Positions 10,160 to 22,906 of a DNA stretch of 64,000 nt are shown here, in pieces. The position numbers and the translations under genes were made by a program. The DNA is from Anoplopoma fimbria (taxonomy: Eukaryota; Chordata; Actinopteri; Perciformes; Anoplopomatidae): assembly GCF_027596085.1 (NCBI RefSeq), contig NC_072449.1, positions 24,526,522 through 24,590,521 on the forward strand, given 5' to 3'. How positions within the stretch are numbered: the first letter of the stretch is position 1; each line of letters starts with the position of its first letter. The notes under the pieces were generated by a model. The model had not been told where the DNA came from and made no database searches. It saw nothing but the letters and a program-made list of their open reading frames with translations.

Positions 10160-13100
10160 TCAAATAATCTCCTCTATGTCACTTTGAATATCATTGCTAT
10201 AACAGGGATCAGTGGGTAGACATGCTATTTCCTCAAATACAGGAGCATAGCTGCTGAAAGGTAGTTGCATATTTAAAATATTTTCCCATTGCTCAAACAT
10301 ACTGGAGGGAGCACTCTCTGCTTTAAGCTGACCTGCAGCAGAATGACAGGTCTGTCTGAAACTGCAACCTGACAGGGATGACTGGTCATGTATATATTTC
10401 CTGTCGCTGTTGAAAGAAAACTGTCCAAACTCAGACTCTGAGCAGGTTAATGTGCTGTCTGTCTCACTGTCAGATGAGCAGGCACCGGTCATTGTGGTGG
10501 ACTTGGCAGGTTCAGACCTTAGGGATGCTCGAAGTGACATTGTTTGCTCCAGAGGAGTGTTAAGTTTACTAATTTCTTCAAAAGTGAGGCATTGAGCAGG
10601 TTCCAGGACCTCTGGTTGTAGGATCTTCTTCTTGAAACAAGGTGGTGTTTGCTGGGTGTGCTCTGCTTCGATCTTAGGCAACAACTGCTTGTTTAGGAAA
10701 GCCACATCTCTAGGATTCGTAGGACCTTTTGGCCTCTCTTCACTGGAGCGTTCTTTCATAAATCCTGCTCGCAGCATCCTCAAATTTCCCCACTGTTTAG
10801 GATCAGCTTTCAAACACTTTGTGTCGGACAGGTGGTTGCGCCAGCTGCTCTTCAGTGAGGCATTGTCTGAATGAAGTGCATTCGTGATGCTGTTGATTTC
10901 ATAATACTCCAGCTCACTGTTTGGCACCGGCTGAACACTTGATAGATTGGCATCACTGTCATACCTCACCCTTAAACTCTGCTGATCAGCACTCATTGGC
11001 TCGTGTTGTTCCTCTTTTTCTGCACACGCAGCATCTGAGAGCGTTCTGTTGTCATCAAAGCAAAACGCTACATTGTCTGTCCCTTGCTCTGTTTTCTGTG
11101 GCAAGCTATCACTCTGACACTTCCGCCTCACTCTGTAAAGGGCAACACACATTCCTATAATCACCAAGACGGATATTAGAGGAAGAATCACAGCCATCAG
11201 CCACAGAGGCACACTGCCCTGTATCTCAGGACATTGATTACGGCTCTCTGTTGTAGAGATGCAGATATCACAGGTGTGGTCAGATATGTTATGTAAACAG
11301 ACGCAGGACCTGTTCTGCATGGCAGGTCCACACACACTCCACCGGTTTTGACAGCGTGGAGAGAGACATCGCCTCCTGGCTGTGTCCTCATCAGAACAGT
11401 GCAAGGGGAGGCAGACACCCGGAGAGCTGCAGCTCGACTGGACAAGAGTCGAGCTCGGCCAGACATCCATCATCACACTCCGTCCACTGACGGGCAGAGT
11501 GTAACCATTCACATTGAAATACTGCACACAGCCAGTGAACCCTGCCACAAAAAGAATGAAGTTGAAATGACAGCTTCATCATTGTTAATCAAAATGCAAA
11601 ATAAAAATTCAGTCAGTGGATCATTGCATCTTAATTTAGAGATACAGGTTGTATGTAGCCTGGGTGTTGTTGGGTGTTTACTTCTCATTTAAATAACTTT
11701 GCATTCTAATAGATTTTAAGACAAAGGACTGAATAAAAAAACACTCTATTCACTCTTTTTATATCTGTTTCCCATATTAACACGTATTGAAATGTTTGGT
11801 GTATATTTACCCAACTGTTGAATCTCTGAATCACCTATCAGTGCTGCACCGAAAAAAATATTTTCCACACTGACAGGAGTGAGATCCATACTGTGGTCGG
11901 TGATGTTCAAGACGGATATACTGTCCAGAAGCAGAAATGTGTTCTGTCCATTGCTGAACAAGGAGAGGACATGCCAGACCCCGTCGGCCACGGGAAAGTC
12001 CACAGTGAGCTCTGACAGTCGTCCTGACATTGTGTCTTTTGAAAGGTACACAAGCTTTCTGTCTTTTATCTGAAGCAGAGAGAAAAAAACAAGCAATTTC
12101 ACACTTCAACCATAAATCCAAGATGAGTAAATCTGTATAATTGCATTCTATACCTACCTTCAGCATAGTGTATCCTGTCTGTCCAACAACAAATATTAAC
12201 CCTCCATTATCTTGGGTCTTGAACTTGATGTCAATCCCACTTTGGTCTCCAGTGTTTCCCTCTTTTTCATCATCCAACAAGTCTTTTAGCAGGTAGTCTC
12301 TCCTGAATCGCTCCTTGATGACATACTCAATGTAGTCATTCCCATCAAATCGCGAAACAAGCTCCTCCGACATTTCTATTCAAGTAGACAGAACATGAAA
12401 AAAGATTATTATGAAATGATGAAAATTGAACAAAACTTTCTACCCAAAGTTGTTTATTAAAAGTTACATTACCTATAGCACAGTTGCTTCCAGTAAAAGG
12501 GCTTTTGCACTCACAAAGATAGTCAGACCAAAGGTCATGGCACACGCCGCTATTCTTACATGGGTTACTAAGACATGGTGATGGTGTTGTCCGAGGACAC
12601 CTTAATTGAACAAAAGTTTGTTACGCAGATTATTTGTTGAAATGTGTAGACCACAAAACAGAGACATTTTACATATGATAGTTTTTAAAGTATGTTTGGC
12701 TATTTTAAGTAAGGGGGTGGTATGATATACATCTATGGTGCAAAGCATGACAGGGAACAGCTAAAGATGCTGTGATCACAAGGTCAGCGTCCCAAACCAT
12801 CACACCAAGACGCCTTGATAACTTAAATCATAGAACCCCACAGTTTATTATTAGGAAAGTGAATTGTGTATACTTAATGCTTACCTATCAAGGATGTTAT
12901 ATGTTGCAAGGGCCATTGAAGGTTTCAGCAGGATGCCATTCACATAAATGTTACGAATACATCCAACAAAGTCATGGGTTTTTATCTGAGCAGGAAGCAG
13001 TGAAATAGATTCAAAAGTCCTCGTTCCTCCGAACGTCATATTACTGCCAACATCTAGTGTCCTGATTGTAGATAAAGACAGAGAGGGGTCATTAATAAAG

Positions 13101-16100
13101 ATTAAAGACTAGGCCAAAATAAAGAGTTTGCATAACTAAAGAATATTATTTCACTGCTACCTCTTTAAGCTATTGCCATCACTCCGTGAAAAACAAAATC
13201 CATTGTTCTCAACATCTGTGCAGTTGTCCACATGCAAGGAACCAATCTGTTAAATGCAAGTAGTGTTACATCAGTCTTTTCAGATTGACCTCTTTCATTT
13301 CAACTTAAAAAATGCCATCTCATCAACATTGTGTATGTGCTGACATATCTAAAACTCACGTTCCCAATCCTCCTGGCAATGACACTATGGAAATATCCAT
13401 CAGCCACCTCCTTGTGTGTCTGCAGTCTCACAGGTCCTGAGCCCAGGTCATAAGAGAGTCGGATGGCCCCATTCAGTATCTCCAGTGCAATGAACTCCCT
13501 GCTGGATGGTCCTCCAGGGTTGTACAGGAGCAGGGAGTTCCTCTGCACTGTAGCAAACTCCAGAGAGATTAAATTAGTCCTGCGATCCAACGGGGGAAAC
13601 TCCATGAAGGACAGCTCCTCAAAGCCATAACTGTGCTCCTCACAGTGGACTCCACTGACTCCTAAAACAAAGATGAAACATATTGTGTGAGCATTTTAAT
13701 AAGTAAGTTGTTCTCAGTTGTAACTTCAAACGTTAGGGTATATTTTATGAAATGTAGAGAAACTGTTGAACATTTAATTTATTTATTTGCTGTTTTGTGA
13801 AAAGTAAGATGATAAGATTGAACACCTTTTATATTCTATCGATTAGATATAAGCCTAGGCTACAGCTTGTAGCCAGTTTAGTTAGCACACAGACTGTAAA
13901 TTGGGGTGCAAAAATGGCAATTTGTCTTTTTACAGGGGGTTATGTGCAGGACCATTCCTTGGGAGGGTAAAGATAAAAGAGAGCTTATTTCTATGAGATG
14001 TTGTCTCTTGTGCGTTTTTTTAAGGATTTTTATTTTAGTTTTTTTGGTAAAATGGTGCATCATTTCAAACAGTCCCTCTTAAAAGGCCCTCATAGGGTTG
14101 CACTCATTTTTACACATGAGAAGTGACATAAATCATTGCCTAAAGAATGAGAAAAGAATGAATGGGGTGGGGGTAAGGGTAACCATCCGACAAAGCCTTC
14201 TGATGGAGTATACTGGTGTCTGTTACTTCTGGACGGAGCCAGGCATGCAGTTTCCCCCCGGCTGCTCGCTGTGGCCTTGTATTTAACTGACAGTTAAGTG
14301 GTATCAGACTCCTCATCTAACTTTAGACAAATGTACAAATTGTTTAAAATGTTGAAATTTGCTTAAAGATCCATCTTTATGCATTATTCCTACCAAAGGG
14401 ACAATGACAGGAGAATCCAGTCTGTGAATTGATGCAGCTGCCCTGAACACAAGGGGTTGATCTGCAGTGGTCTATGAAATGCTCACACATTTCTCCTGGA
14501 AAAACAAAAACAAATAAAACCCAGACTTTGAAAAATGTCTGGATTCTAATCATGCAAAATAATGTTATTTCTTTTAATAAACCAAAGTCTACCCTCAAAT
14601 CCGGGCATGCAGTGACAGTGATATCCATCCTGAGTGGGAGTACACGTTCCAGCGTTTTGGCACTTTTTCAGGCATTCATCTCCATCAGCAGAGCAGAAAG
14701 AGCCAGAGAAGCCACTCTGACAGTGGCAGTAGAAACTTCCTGGAGTATTCACACACGTGCCTTTATTTTTACAGGGATTCACTTCACATTCGTCGATGTC
14801 ATCTTCACACAGTGTCCCGGTGAAGCCGGCTGGACAGGTGCAATTAAAAATCTCTTTCTGCGGTGACACAAAGATGACCGCTGAGCTTTCCAGAACAGCA
14901 ACATCCTGGCTGATGTAAATGTTTTTGTTGCATGTTGCCCCATTTAAGCAAGGGCTGGTGAAACATGGATCACTTGTGATGTGAGAAATCGTCACATTGC
15001 TCTGGCCTTCCAGTAATTTCTTATGGCCTACAGAGATGCCACTGGCTACCTCTCTACTAAGATATTGACCGTTGTATGTTTTCACCGCTGCCAATAGCAG
15101 GATTTCACTGCCAATATGTTTGATTCCAAATACATGAGTTTTAGAGGCCTGTAGGTTAAACAGACTGTCCAGAGCTTTCACAAATCGCAAATACTTATTA
15201 GACATAAACTCTTCCATTGAGGATGATGACACATAGAACAATATGCAGCTGTCTATGGAAGCATTTGTAAAACCTTTGTAGTTCACATAGATGCTGTTGT
15301 TGACCGGGAAGTGAAGCTGGTCCGTAGCCTCGATTGTGATATTAAATGTAGCCTCGCCTTGAAAAGGAGACGACCACAGCTCACATGTGCCATTAGGTAT
15401 TATGAACATATTTAGTTGTCCGCTTTTGATAGCGCAGTTGAATGTATCGGACTCGTCCTGATCCTCGGGATGGATGTTACCGATCATGCCTCCTGGGAAA
15501 GAACTGCCAAAATATTTCACCTCGATGACGATATTTCTAGGCAGTGAAGGGCTATCGTTTTCATCCACAATCTTGATGTGGACTGTTGTTGTTGATGATA
15601 GTGGAGGGATCCCTGCATCCCTAACAGCCACAAGGAAGTGATATATGCTGTTTTGTTCCCGATCAATAGTCCGTGTGGTGAATAAAACTCCATCAGGAGT
15701 CAGTGAAAAAGCGCTTGCTGTTGAAGGATTTACCAACCAGTAAGTAAAAGGTCCCTGGTTCGGTGGAGAATCTGAGTCAGATGCATTTAATCTGGCAATT
15801 ACTGTGCCCTGAGGCTGATTTTCCTTCACTTGCGCCTCAGTGAATGTGAGTTTGGGAGTGTTGTCGTTAAAGTCGTCAATAGTCACAATGACATTAGTAG
15901 TCCCAGTGGCTGGTGGAGAGCCATTATCAGTGGCTGTAACGGTCAAATTATAAACTGGCCAGAGTTCTCTGTCAAGTGGAGAGTTTACTGAAACAACACC
16001 AATGGATGCATCAATGGCAAAAGAGAAGTTTGTGTTTCCATTTTCAATACTGAAGAAGAAACTATTCCAGTCCAAGATGGAGTCCTCATCCAGAGCACTC

Positions 16101-19100
16101 ACCGTTAACACAGGCGTCCCAAACGGACTGTTTTCTACAACACTGGCCAAATAAAGTGCAGATGTGAAAACAGGTGCATCGTTTGTTTCAATCACACTGA
16201 TGTGGACCAAAGCTTCGTCTATGTCCATGCCAGTGATAACACCAGAGTTCTTCGCCAGAACTTTTAAAACTACGTGACTGTTGCCTTGTTTTCTCAAACT
16301 GCCAGTTGTGTATATTTCTCCAGAAAATGTGTTGATTTCAAAGCCCATGTATTTGCTTTGACCAAACATAATGTAAAACACCTGCCCTTCAGAGCCTTGG
16401 TCATAATCCGTAGCTGTTACTTTTCCGATCCTTGTTCCAACAGGCACATTTTTAAATACAGGAAAGTTGTAATCTTTTTGCCTGAATGTAGGTGTGAACT
16501 CATTGACATCGGAAATTTGGATGACAATGTGTGCTAAACTAAATAAAGTGTGACCACCAATGTTTAAAGCTTTGATTGTTATATCAAAGATCTGCTCTCG
16601 CTCATAATCAAAGACATCCAAAGTGGTGATAGTGCCATTTCTTGAATCAATTGCAAATTTATCCACATGACCAGCAATAAGAGAGTAGGATATTTGAGCA
16701 CCTGAATCAGCATCCTCCGCCTTTACAACTAGGACAATTGTTCCAACTTCTGAGTGTTCAGGCACTGACACGGTGTACTCTGAGGAGGAAAAGACTGGAG
16801 GATTGTCATTCACATCCATAACTACCACTGTAACATTTAACATGCCAATTTGAGATACCCAGCCTCCATCCTCGGCTTTGATTTTGAAGTGATATATAAC
16901 TTCTTTTTCAAAGTCAAGCTCTCTGATCAGTGTTAGCAGCCCAGAAGCTTCTCCCACAGAGAATGATAAATAGTGATTTTCTGGGGTAATGCTATACATG
17001 ATGGCACCATTGGGACCGTAATCCCTATCTTCTGCTTGAATTTTCCCAATTACTGATCCTACGGGCAAGTCCTCAGGGACAGAGAAAATGACATCCAGCT
17101 CTTTAAAGCTCGGAGGAAATCGATTCCTCCCAGTGATTTCAAAAGTGATTTTAGTCTGCGATGACAAAGAGGGAGTGCCCTGATCTTTTGCAATAACTGA
17201 TAGTGTGAAAAACAAATTTACGCTCTCCATCAAACTCTGATTTAAAATCACTTTTCCATTGTCGACTTGGATACAGAAGAAATCAGATGCATTACCTCCA
17301 TTCAAAACATATTCGATGCCAATGCTGGTGTTGCTGACATCCTGATCTATTGCTGTAAACTGGACCACCTCAGTACCAACATCCATGTGATACGGGATAG
17401 CAATCAGAGGGTGGAAAGGTAAAAACATCGGTGGATAGTGGTTATATGGTTCTAATCTCACTGTGACAGTGGTGTTACTGTACAGAGGAACACTGCCACA
17501 ATCAAACGCAATAACCGTAAACTGGTAGATTTGAAAAGTAGTATTATGTAACGTCAGTGGCTGCTTTGTATAGATCTCACCAGAGGACGCGTTCACCCAA
17601 AACTGCTCATTTTGTGGTTCAATAACATACAAAACCTCACTGTTTTGCCTTATATCTTCATCTATAGCAAGAACCTGCATGACAAATTCCTCTTTATCTT
17701 GTGTTTCAGGGAGGACAACGCTGTAGGAATGATCAGAAAACACTGGTCTATTATCATTGACATCTGAGATGATTATAGTGACGTCGGTGCTAATGCTCCA
17801 TGCTGAATCGTTTGCGTTTACCTTCAAGATGTAATGATCCTGCATCTCTCTGTCCAGAAGTCTTTGAACAGTTATGTAGCCAGTGGTGAAGTCAATATCA
17901 TATGGCATATCATCACTTTGATCTATTATGGAGTAATTTATTACTGCATTGGTACCAGAATCGTCATCACTTGAGGTGACTTGTATAACCGTGTGTCCAA
18001 CAGGGGAATCTTCAGGGACCTCTATGAGAAAAATCTGTGAAAAACGAGGTGCATTGTCATTTCTGTCTAACACAACAACAATAACCGTAGCTGTGTCTTT
18101 ATGAAGAGGGTTGTTCAGCTCTGCAGCTTCAACCGTTAAATTGAATTCAGGGGTGTTTTCTCTGTCTAAATTTGCAGTGGTGCTCAGTAAACCATTTTCA
18201 GGGTCTATTGTGAAAAAACTATCAGTGTTTCCTTCTGTAATATTGTACTGCACTGTGCCATAGCTGCCTGAGTCGGCGTCAATGGCGAGGACATCACAAA
18301 CCCAGGATGGCGGGGAGTTCTCGTAAACCTCACAGCTGTACTCAGCTTGGGTGAACTGAGGGAAGTTATCATTTACATCACTGATGTTTATGTGAATTTC
18401 TGCAAACGATGAGAAAGGAGGCGAGCCGGAGTCCCTGGCTTCTATCAACAAGGTAAGCTCCTTTTTGCTTTCATAATCCAGAGGGTTCTCCACGGTCAAC
18501 ACTCCACTCAACTGCTCCACATGAAACATGTCTTCAAAGTTTCCAGAAGCTAGATAAAAGGAGACTGGATCAGCTCTGACGCTCGCCGCAGAGACAACCG
18601 CAACTAATGTTCCCACTGGCTCGTCCTCAGAGAGGAAATCATTCAGAACATCCACAGTCATCTCCGGAAACTCAGAGACGTTCTGAAACCGGACGCTGAT
18701 GGTGGTGATGTCAAATTTGGGATTTTCTCCAGCATCTTCCACATGTACACTGACAGTGATAGCTTCAGTTCTCCAGAGAGCACTTGAAGCGAATACAGTG
18801 CCGCTGTGTGGATGGATGGAAAACAGATCTGAACTTTGTCCATACAATGAAAAACGCAGTTCTGCGTTCATATCAGTATCTCCATCTGTTGCTCTTACTG
18901 CACAAACGACTGAGCCTGTAGGACAAAAGAAAAACATAAAATAAAACCTTTCAATCCTATCAATTCCCTGTTATCCAGGATGAAATATATAGCTGTCAAG
19001 TGGAAGTAAAAACTCTCACCTGGAGCCATCTCAGTGGGCACATAGGCCACATAGGGGCTGTTCATAAACTGGGGCCAGTGGTCGTTAATATCTCCAATGA

Positions 19101-22100
19101 GAACGGTAACAAGCACTGAGCTTGACAGAGGCCGAGTCGGATGCCCATCACTGCCAATCACCATCAACCTATAAATGGCTACTGACTCCCTGTCCAGGAC
19201 ATTGGTTGTAAACAGCTCTCCAGATGTTTCTTCGATGTCGAAAGGCACATCGAGGTTCTCCATGGAATACCTAAACAAGATTCAAAAGATCTGAAAGACT
19301 ATCAGTGAACTGGGATAAAGCATAAATCATTACAATGTATATTCTGTAAAACTGAGACTACTGTGTGAGAAATGGCAATCTTTATGCTACGCTACTAGGA
19401 ACATGATACCAAAAGGCCTCAGCCAATGTGTAGCTTTAGCAGTAATTTAAGTTTGTATTACAGGCCATACTCAACATTGCTCTCAATTTTTTGGGGAGTT
19501 TCTGATATGTTACCTTACTTCCCCGCTGACTCCCTCATCAATGTCAGATGCAGTTATCATGGCAAACACAGTGCCTGTGTGGCTGTCCTCATACACTATG
19601 GTGTTGTAGACTTCCTGAGTAAACTCTGGACGGTTATCATTGACGTCATCCACCATGACATGTATGGTTAGAGTTCCTGTTAAAGGTGGCAATCCTTCCC
19701 ATGACAAAGTACATCATGTTTTATCAAACTGTTTTGTGACACTGAGAGTACAGAAAAAAAGTTTACACAACAGCATTTTATAAGGGGATGACATTTAACT
19801 TTGGCCTGAATCACCTGAATCAACAGCAACGATGTTGACGAAGTACGATGATTCCCTCTCTCTGTCCAGGCTGTGTAAAATGTGGAACATGCCAGTGGGA
19901 GTGATGGAGAACAAACCGTCGCTATTTCCTTTCTGTATAAAATAGGTCAGCTGGCTGTTCACACCTAAATCTTCATCCAAAGCTGAAAGCTGGTTAGGAA
20001 AAGACATAAACATTCTAGAAATTAACAATTTGTAATCAAAATTCAATGAAGTCTTCGATTAACAAGAACCAGTAGCACCTGACGTGTGAGCTGAGAGGGG
20101 TCCTCATCGTTCTCTGTTACATGCATGGTCAGTGTTTGAGGAGTAAAGAGGGGTGCAAAGTCGTTGACATCCAACACTGTGACACTGATAGCAGCAGTGG
20201 CAGATCTGTTTATATTCCCCTTATCTACAGCTGTTATGATTAATGTGTAGTTTGAATGGCTCTCCCTGTCCAGTCTGTCCATGACTGTGATGACACCTCG
20301 AACCGTGTCGACCACAAATGGACTCTCCTGGGTCAGTATGTACCCAATTTGTCCATTTGTCCCGATGTCTCGATCAAGAGCCTGAACCTGGAACAGGCTT
20401 GTTCCTCTGGGGATGTCCTCCCTGATTGTGAGGCTGTAGGTGCTTTGAGAGAACTCGGGGTCATGGTCATTAGCATCCTCAACGTGTACTGTGAGATTCA
20501 TAATGGTTGCCATCCTGGGTGAGCCTTCATCAGTGGCTGTTACAGTTATAGTCAGGGTGTCTACCTGTTCTCTGTCCAATGCCTCCTCCAGGTATATTTT
20601 TCCAGTCCTGTTATCGATGCTAAACTTGCCACCAGAAGTGTTGTTTAAATAATATAAAACGTCCCCGTTGGAACCGATGTCTTCGTCCTCAGCATGCACA
20701 GTCATTATAACAGAATGAAGTGCAGTGTCCTCTGGTATAATGACTAGTTTGGCAGACACAAACAATGGAGCGTTATCATTGACATCATCAACCACCACAA
20801 CAACATGTGCCGTGCTGGTGAACTGTAAAGAGACAGGCTGGACACAGTCAGTGGCCGTGACAGTCAGATTGTAGAGGGCTTGTCTCTCTCTGTCTAACTC
20901 TGTGTTCAGGCACAAACTACCAGCTGTGTTTATGAAGAAAACGTCCTCCCCATCTACACCAACCACGCGTATTTCCAAGTCTCCATTGTCACCTGGCAAA
21001 GAGAAAAAGATAATTCAGGATGTTATCCCAAAACGTTGGATTGTACTTTTCATAATGGCTTGGTGTAATATATTTAAAACAAGAATCAAAACACAGATCA
21101 AATTGTTGCACTTCACTCATGATGCACTTAGACCTGTTTGCTGCTATGTGCCTATTTCAATAATAAAAAATGTTTCGGATCCAGGATATCTCTTTTATCC
21201 CAGGGGGACAATTTGTTGTAGAGCCCACAGAAACCAACCACATAACCATCAGACAAATAATGAACAATAAATACAATATGAAGATCAAGTTGAGTTATTT
21301 AAAAGGCCAATGACAGCAGGGACAAATTAATTCTAGAGTCTATTAGTCCTGCATCGTGGCAGATTGTATCTGCGGTCAGACAGATGCACCTTGGACATGG
21401 AGTGGATCAGCCAGGATTGACTTGGCCTTCTTCAAAGTCCTAACCTTGTAGTAATCAAGTATTCATTAGTAATAATTAAAGGGGGCAAGAATAGGAATTC
21501 ACTGGAAAATGTTAAAACTAAAATGACTTTAGCCGCCAACTAAACATGAGATTTTCAGCAGGACACAACCAAATAACACAAAGATATAGACGATGTTTGA
21601 TTTTGTCTTGATTTGACTTGCCAGATGTGGCATGTCTAGCTAAGAAATGTGTAGTTAATAATTGTGCCATTTCACACTCATCATCAACAAGTATATCTTT
21701 TTTCCCCACAGCATTTTTTTATTCACTGCTGCTGTGCAACATTTTGATCCTGTTGGGGGTTTTTCTGACTGTGGACTCTACTTTGCCTTTAGATGCCACG
21801 GAGCCAAACAAATTAGATGAATGTCATATTTCTATTGGACTATAGCACTTACCATCATCATTATCTGACACATTCAAGGACAGGAAGCAACTGCCCACCC
21901 GTGTGTCTTCCAGCAGAGACGCAGGAAAAGTATCCTGACTGAAAACAGGGGGGTTGTCGTTCACATCTAACACATTGAAGTAAACCCTGACACTGGATCC
22001 CTGTGAGTCCCCCTGCTGCACCACCACAGTGAGTATGTAGAATCTTTGTGCTTCGAAATCCAGGCTGCGGGATAATAGGAACTCCCCTGAGAAGGGGCTG

Positions 22101-22906
22101 AGGAGGAACAGGTTCTCTCCATTATCCTCCTGCACTGAATATGTGATAGGCGTGAGACTCCCGTACACAGTTTCCAACTTTCCCACAGTTGTCCCTGTCA
22201 ACAAATGGGTAATGCACAATCAATGATCTAGTGACTGTGAAATAAAAATAAAGCATTTCGACTATATCATTGTCTAATAGATATGAGAAATTAGTATTGT
22301 AAGGATAAAAAGAAAAAAATCTTACCGACAAAAAAGGAAAAGAGGATATTATATAAAAACACAGGTTAAATAATAGTATTTAAAAAGCAATTATGTAATA
22401 AATTAACATTATGCATTTGTGCCTAATTTTACATGGGGAAGGCCTTGCTGCACAGATGACTAACCTGGTACTGTGTCTTCTTTTACTTCAAATGAATAAA
22501 CAGTTTTGGAGAGAGCCATGTGTGTTCGCCATCTGTTATGGGAGTGTAAGCCGACAGATGTATAATACCAGGAGGGAAGCGAAGCCTGCCCTGAGACAAT
22601 ATCTGCAAACTGTCTCTCACTGCTCACATTCACTGTAGTTCCAGATAAAGGTTCACGTGAGGAAGTAGTATTAAACACCTAAGGAACCATGAAAAAAAAA
22701 AAAAACAACTTTTGAAGCATTTATAGATAGATTCTACGCATTCAAATACAACACAAACTTGTAAACTTGATAAATACAAACAGTGATTGATACATAAGTT
22801 GCAATCAGTTATCTCTCACTGCTGTAAGATATGAGCTAAAAGAGCAACTTACCAGAAAATGAAACACTAAAATTGTGTATTTTCTCCAGCCTCCAGTACA
22901 GTCCAT
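10160..22906 (-). CDS. Fat-type giant cadherin (Fat4-like), 16 exons, 3035 aa
   Basis: Exons in transcript order: 22906-22853, 22678-22465, 22194-21853, 20992-20079, 19989-19815, 19694-19514, 19270-19020, 18915-14593, 14495-14394, 13661-13360, 13246-13161, 13061-12885, 12600-12473, 12375-12158, 12069-11811, 11541-10160. All junctions are GT/AG and phases match, giving 9108 nt. Protein: signal peptide (MDCTGGWRKYTILVFHFL, completed by exon 2), about 17 cadherin repeats with DxNDN linkers plus a degenerate eighteenth, four EGF domains (about 2050-2190), LamG, EGF (CLSNPCKNSGVC), LamG, a Cys-rich stretch, one membrane helix (about 2686-2711) and a 324-residue serine-rich tail. Fat family cadherins mediate adhesion and planar polarity at the cell surface. 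EGF-LamG-EGF-LamG is the Fat4 order, but human FAT4 has 34 cadherin repeats, so this is a short Fat4-like paralogue. One 4.3-kb exon carries repeats 7-18 and three EGFs. Confidence 0.9.

Noticed and set aside
16274..16537. Plus-strand open frames inside the Fat-like gene (also near 10410, 10632, 11348, 18699, 20256)
   Set aside because: All lie antisense to well-supported minus-strand exons and have no motif of their own.
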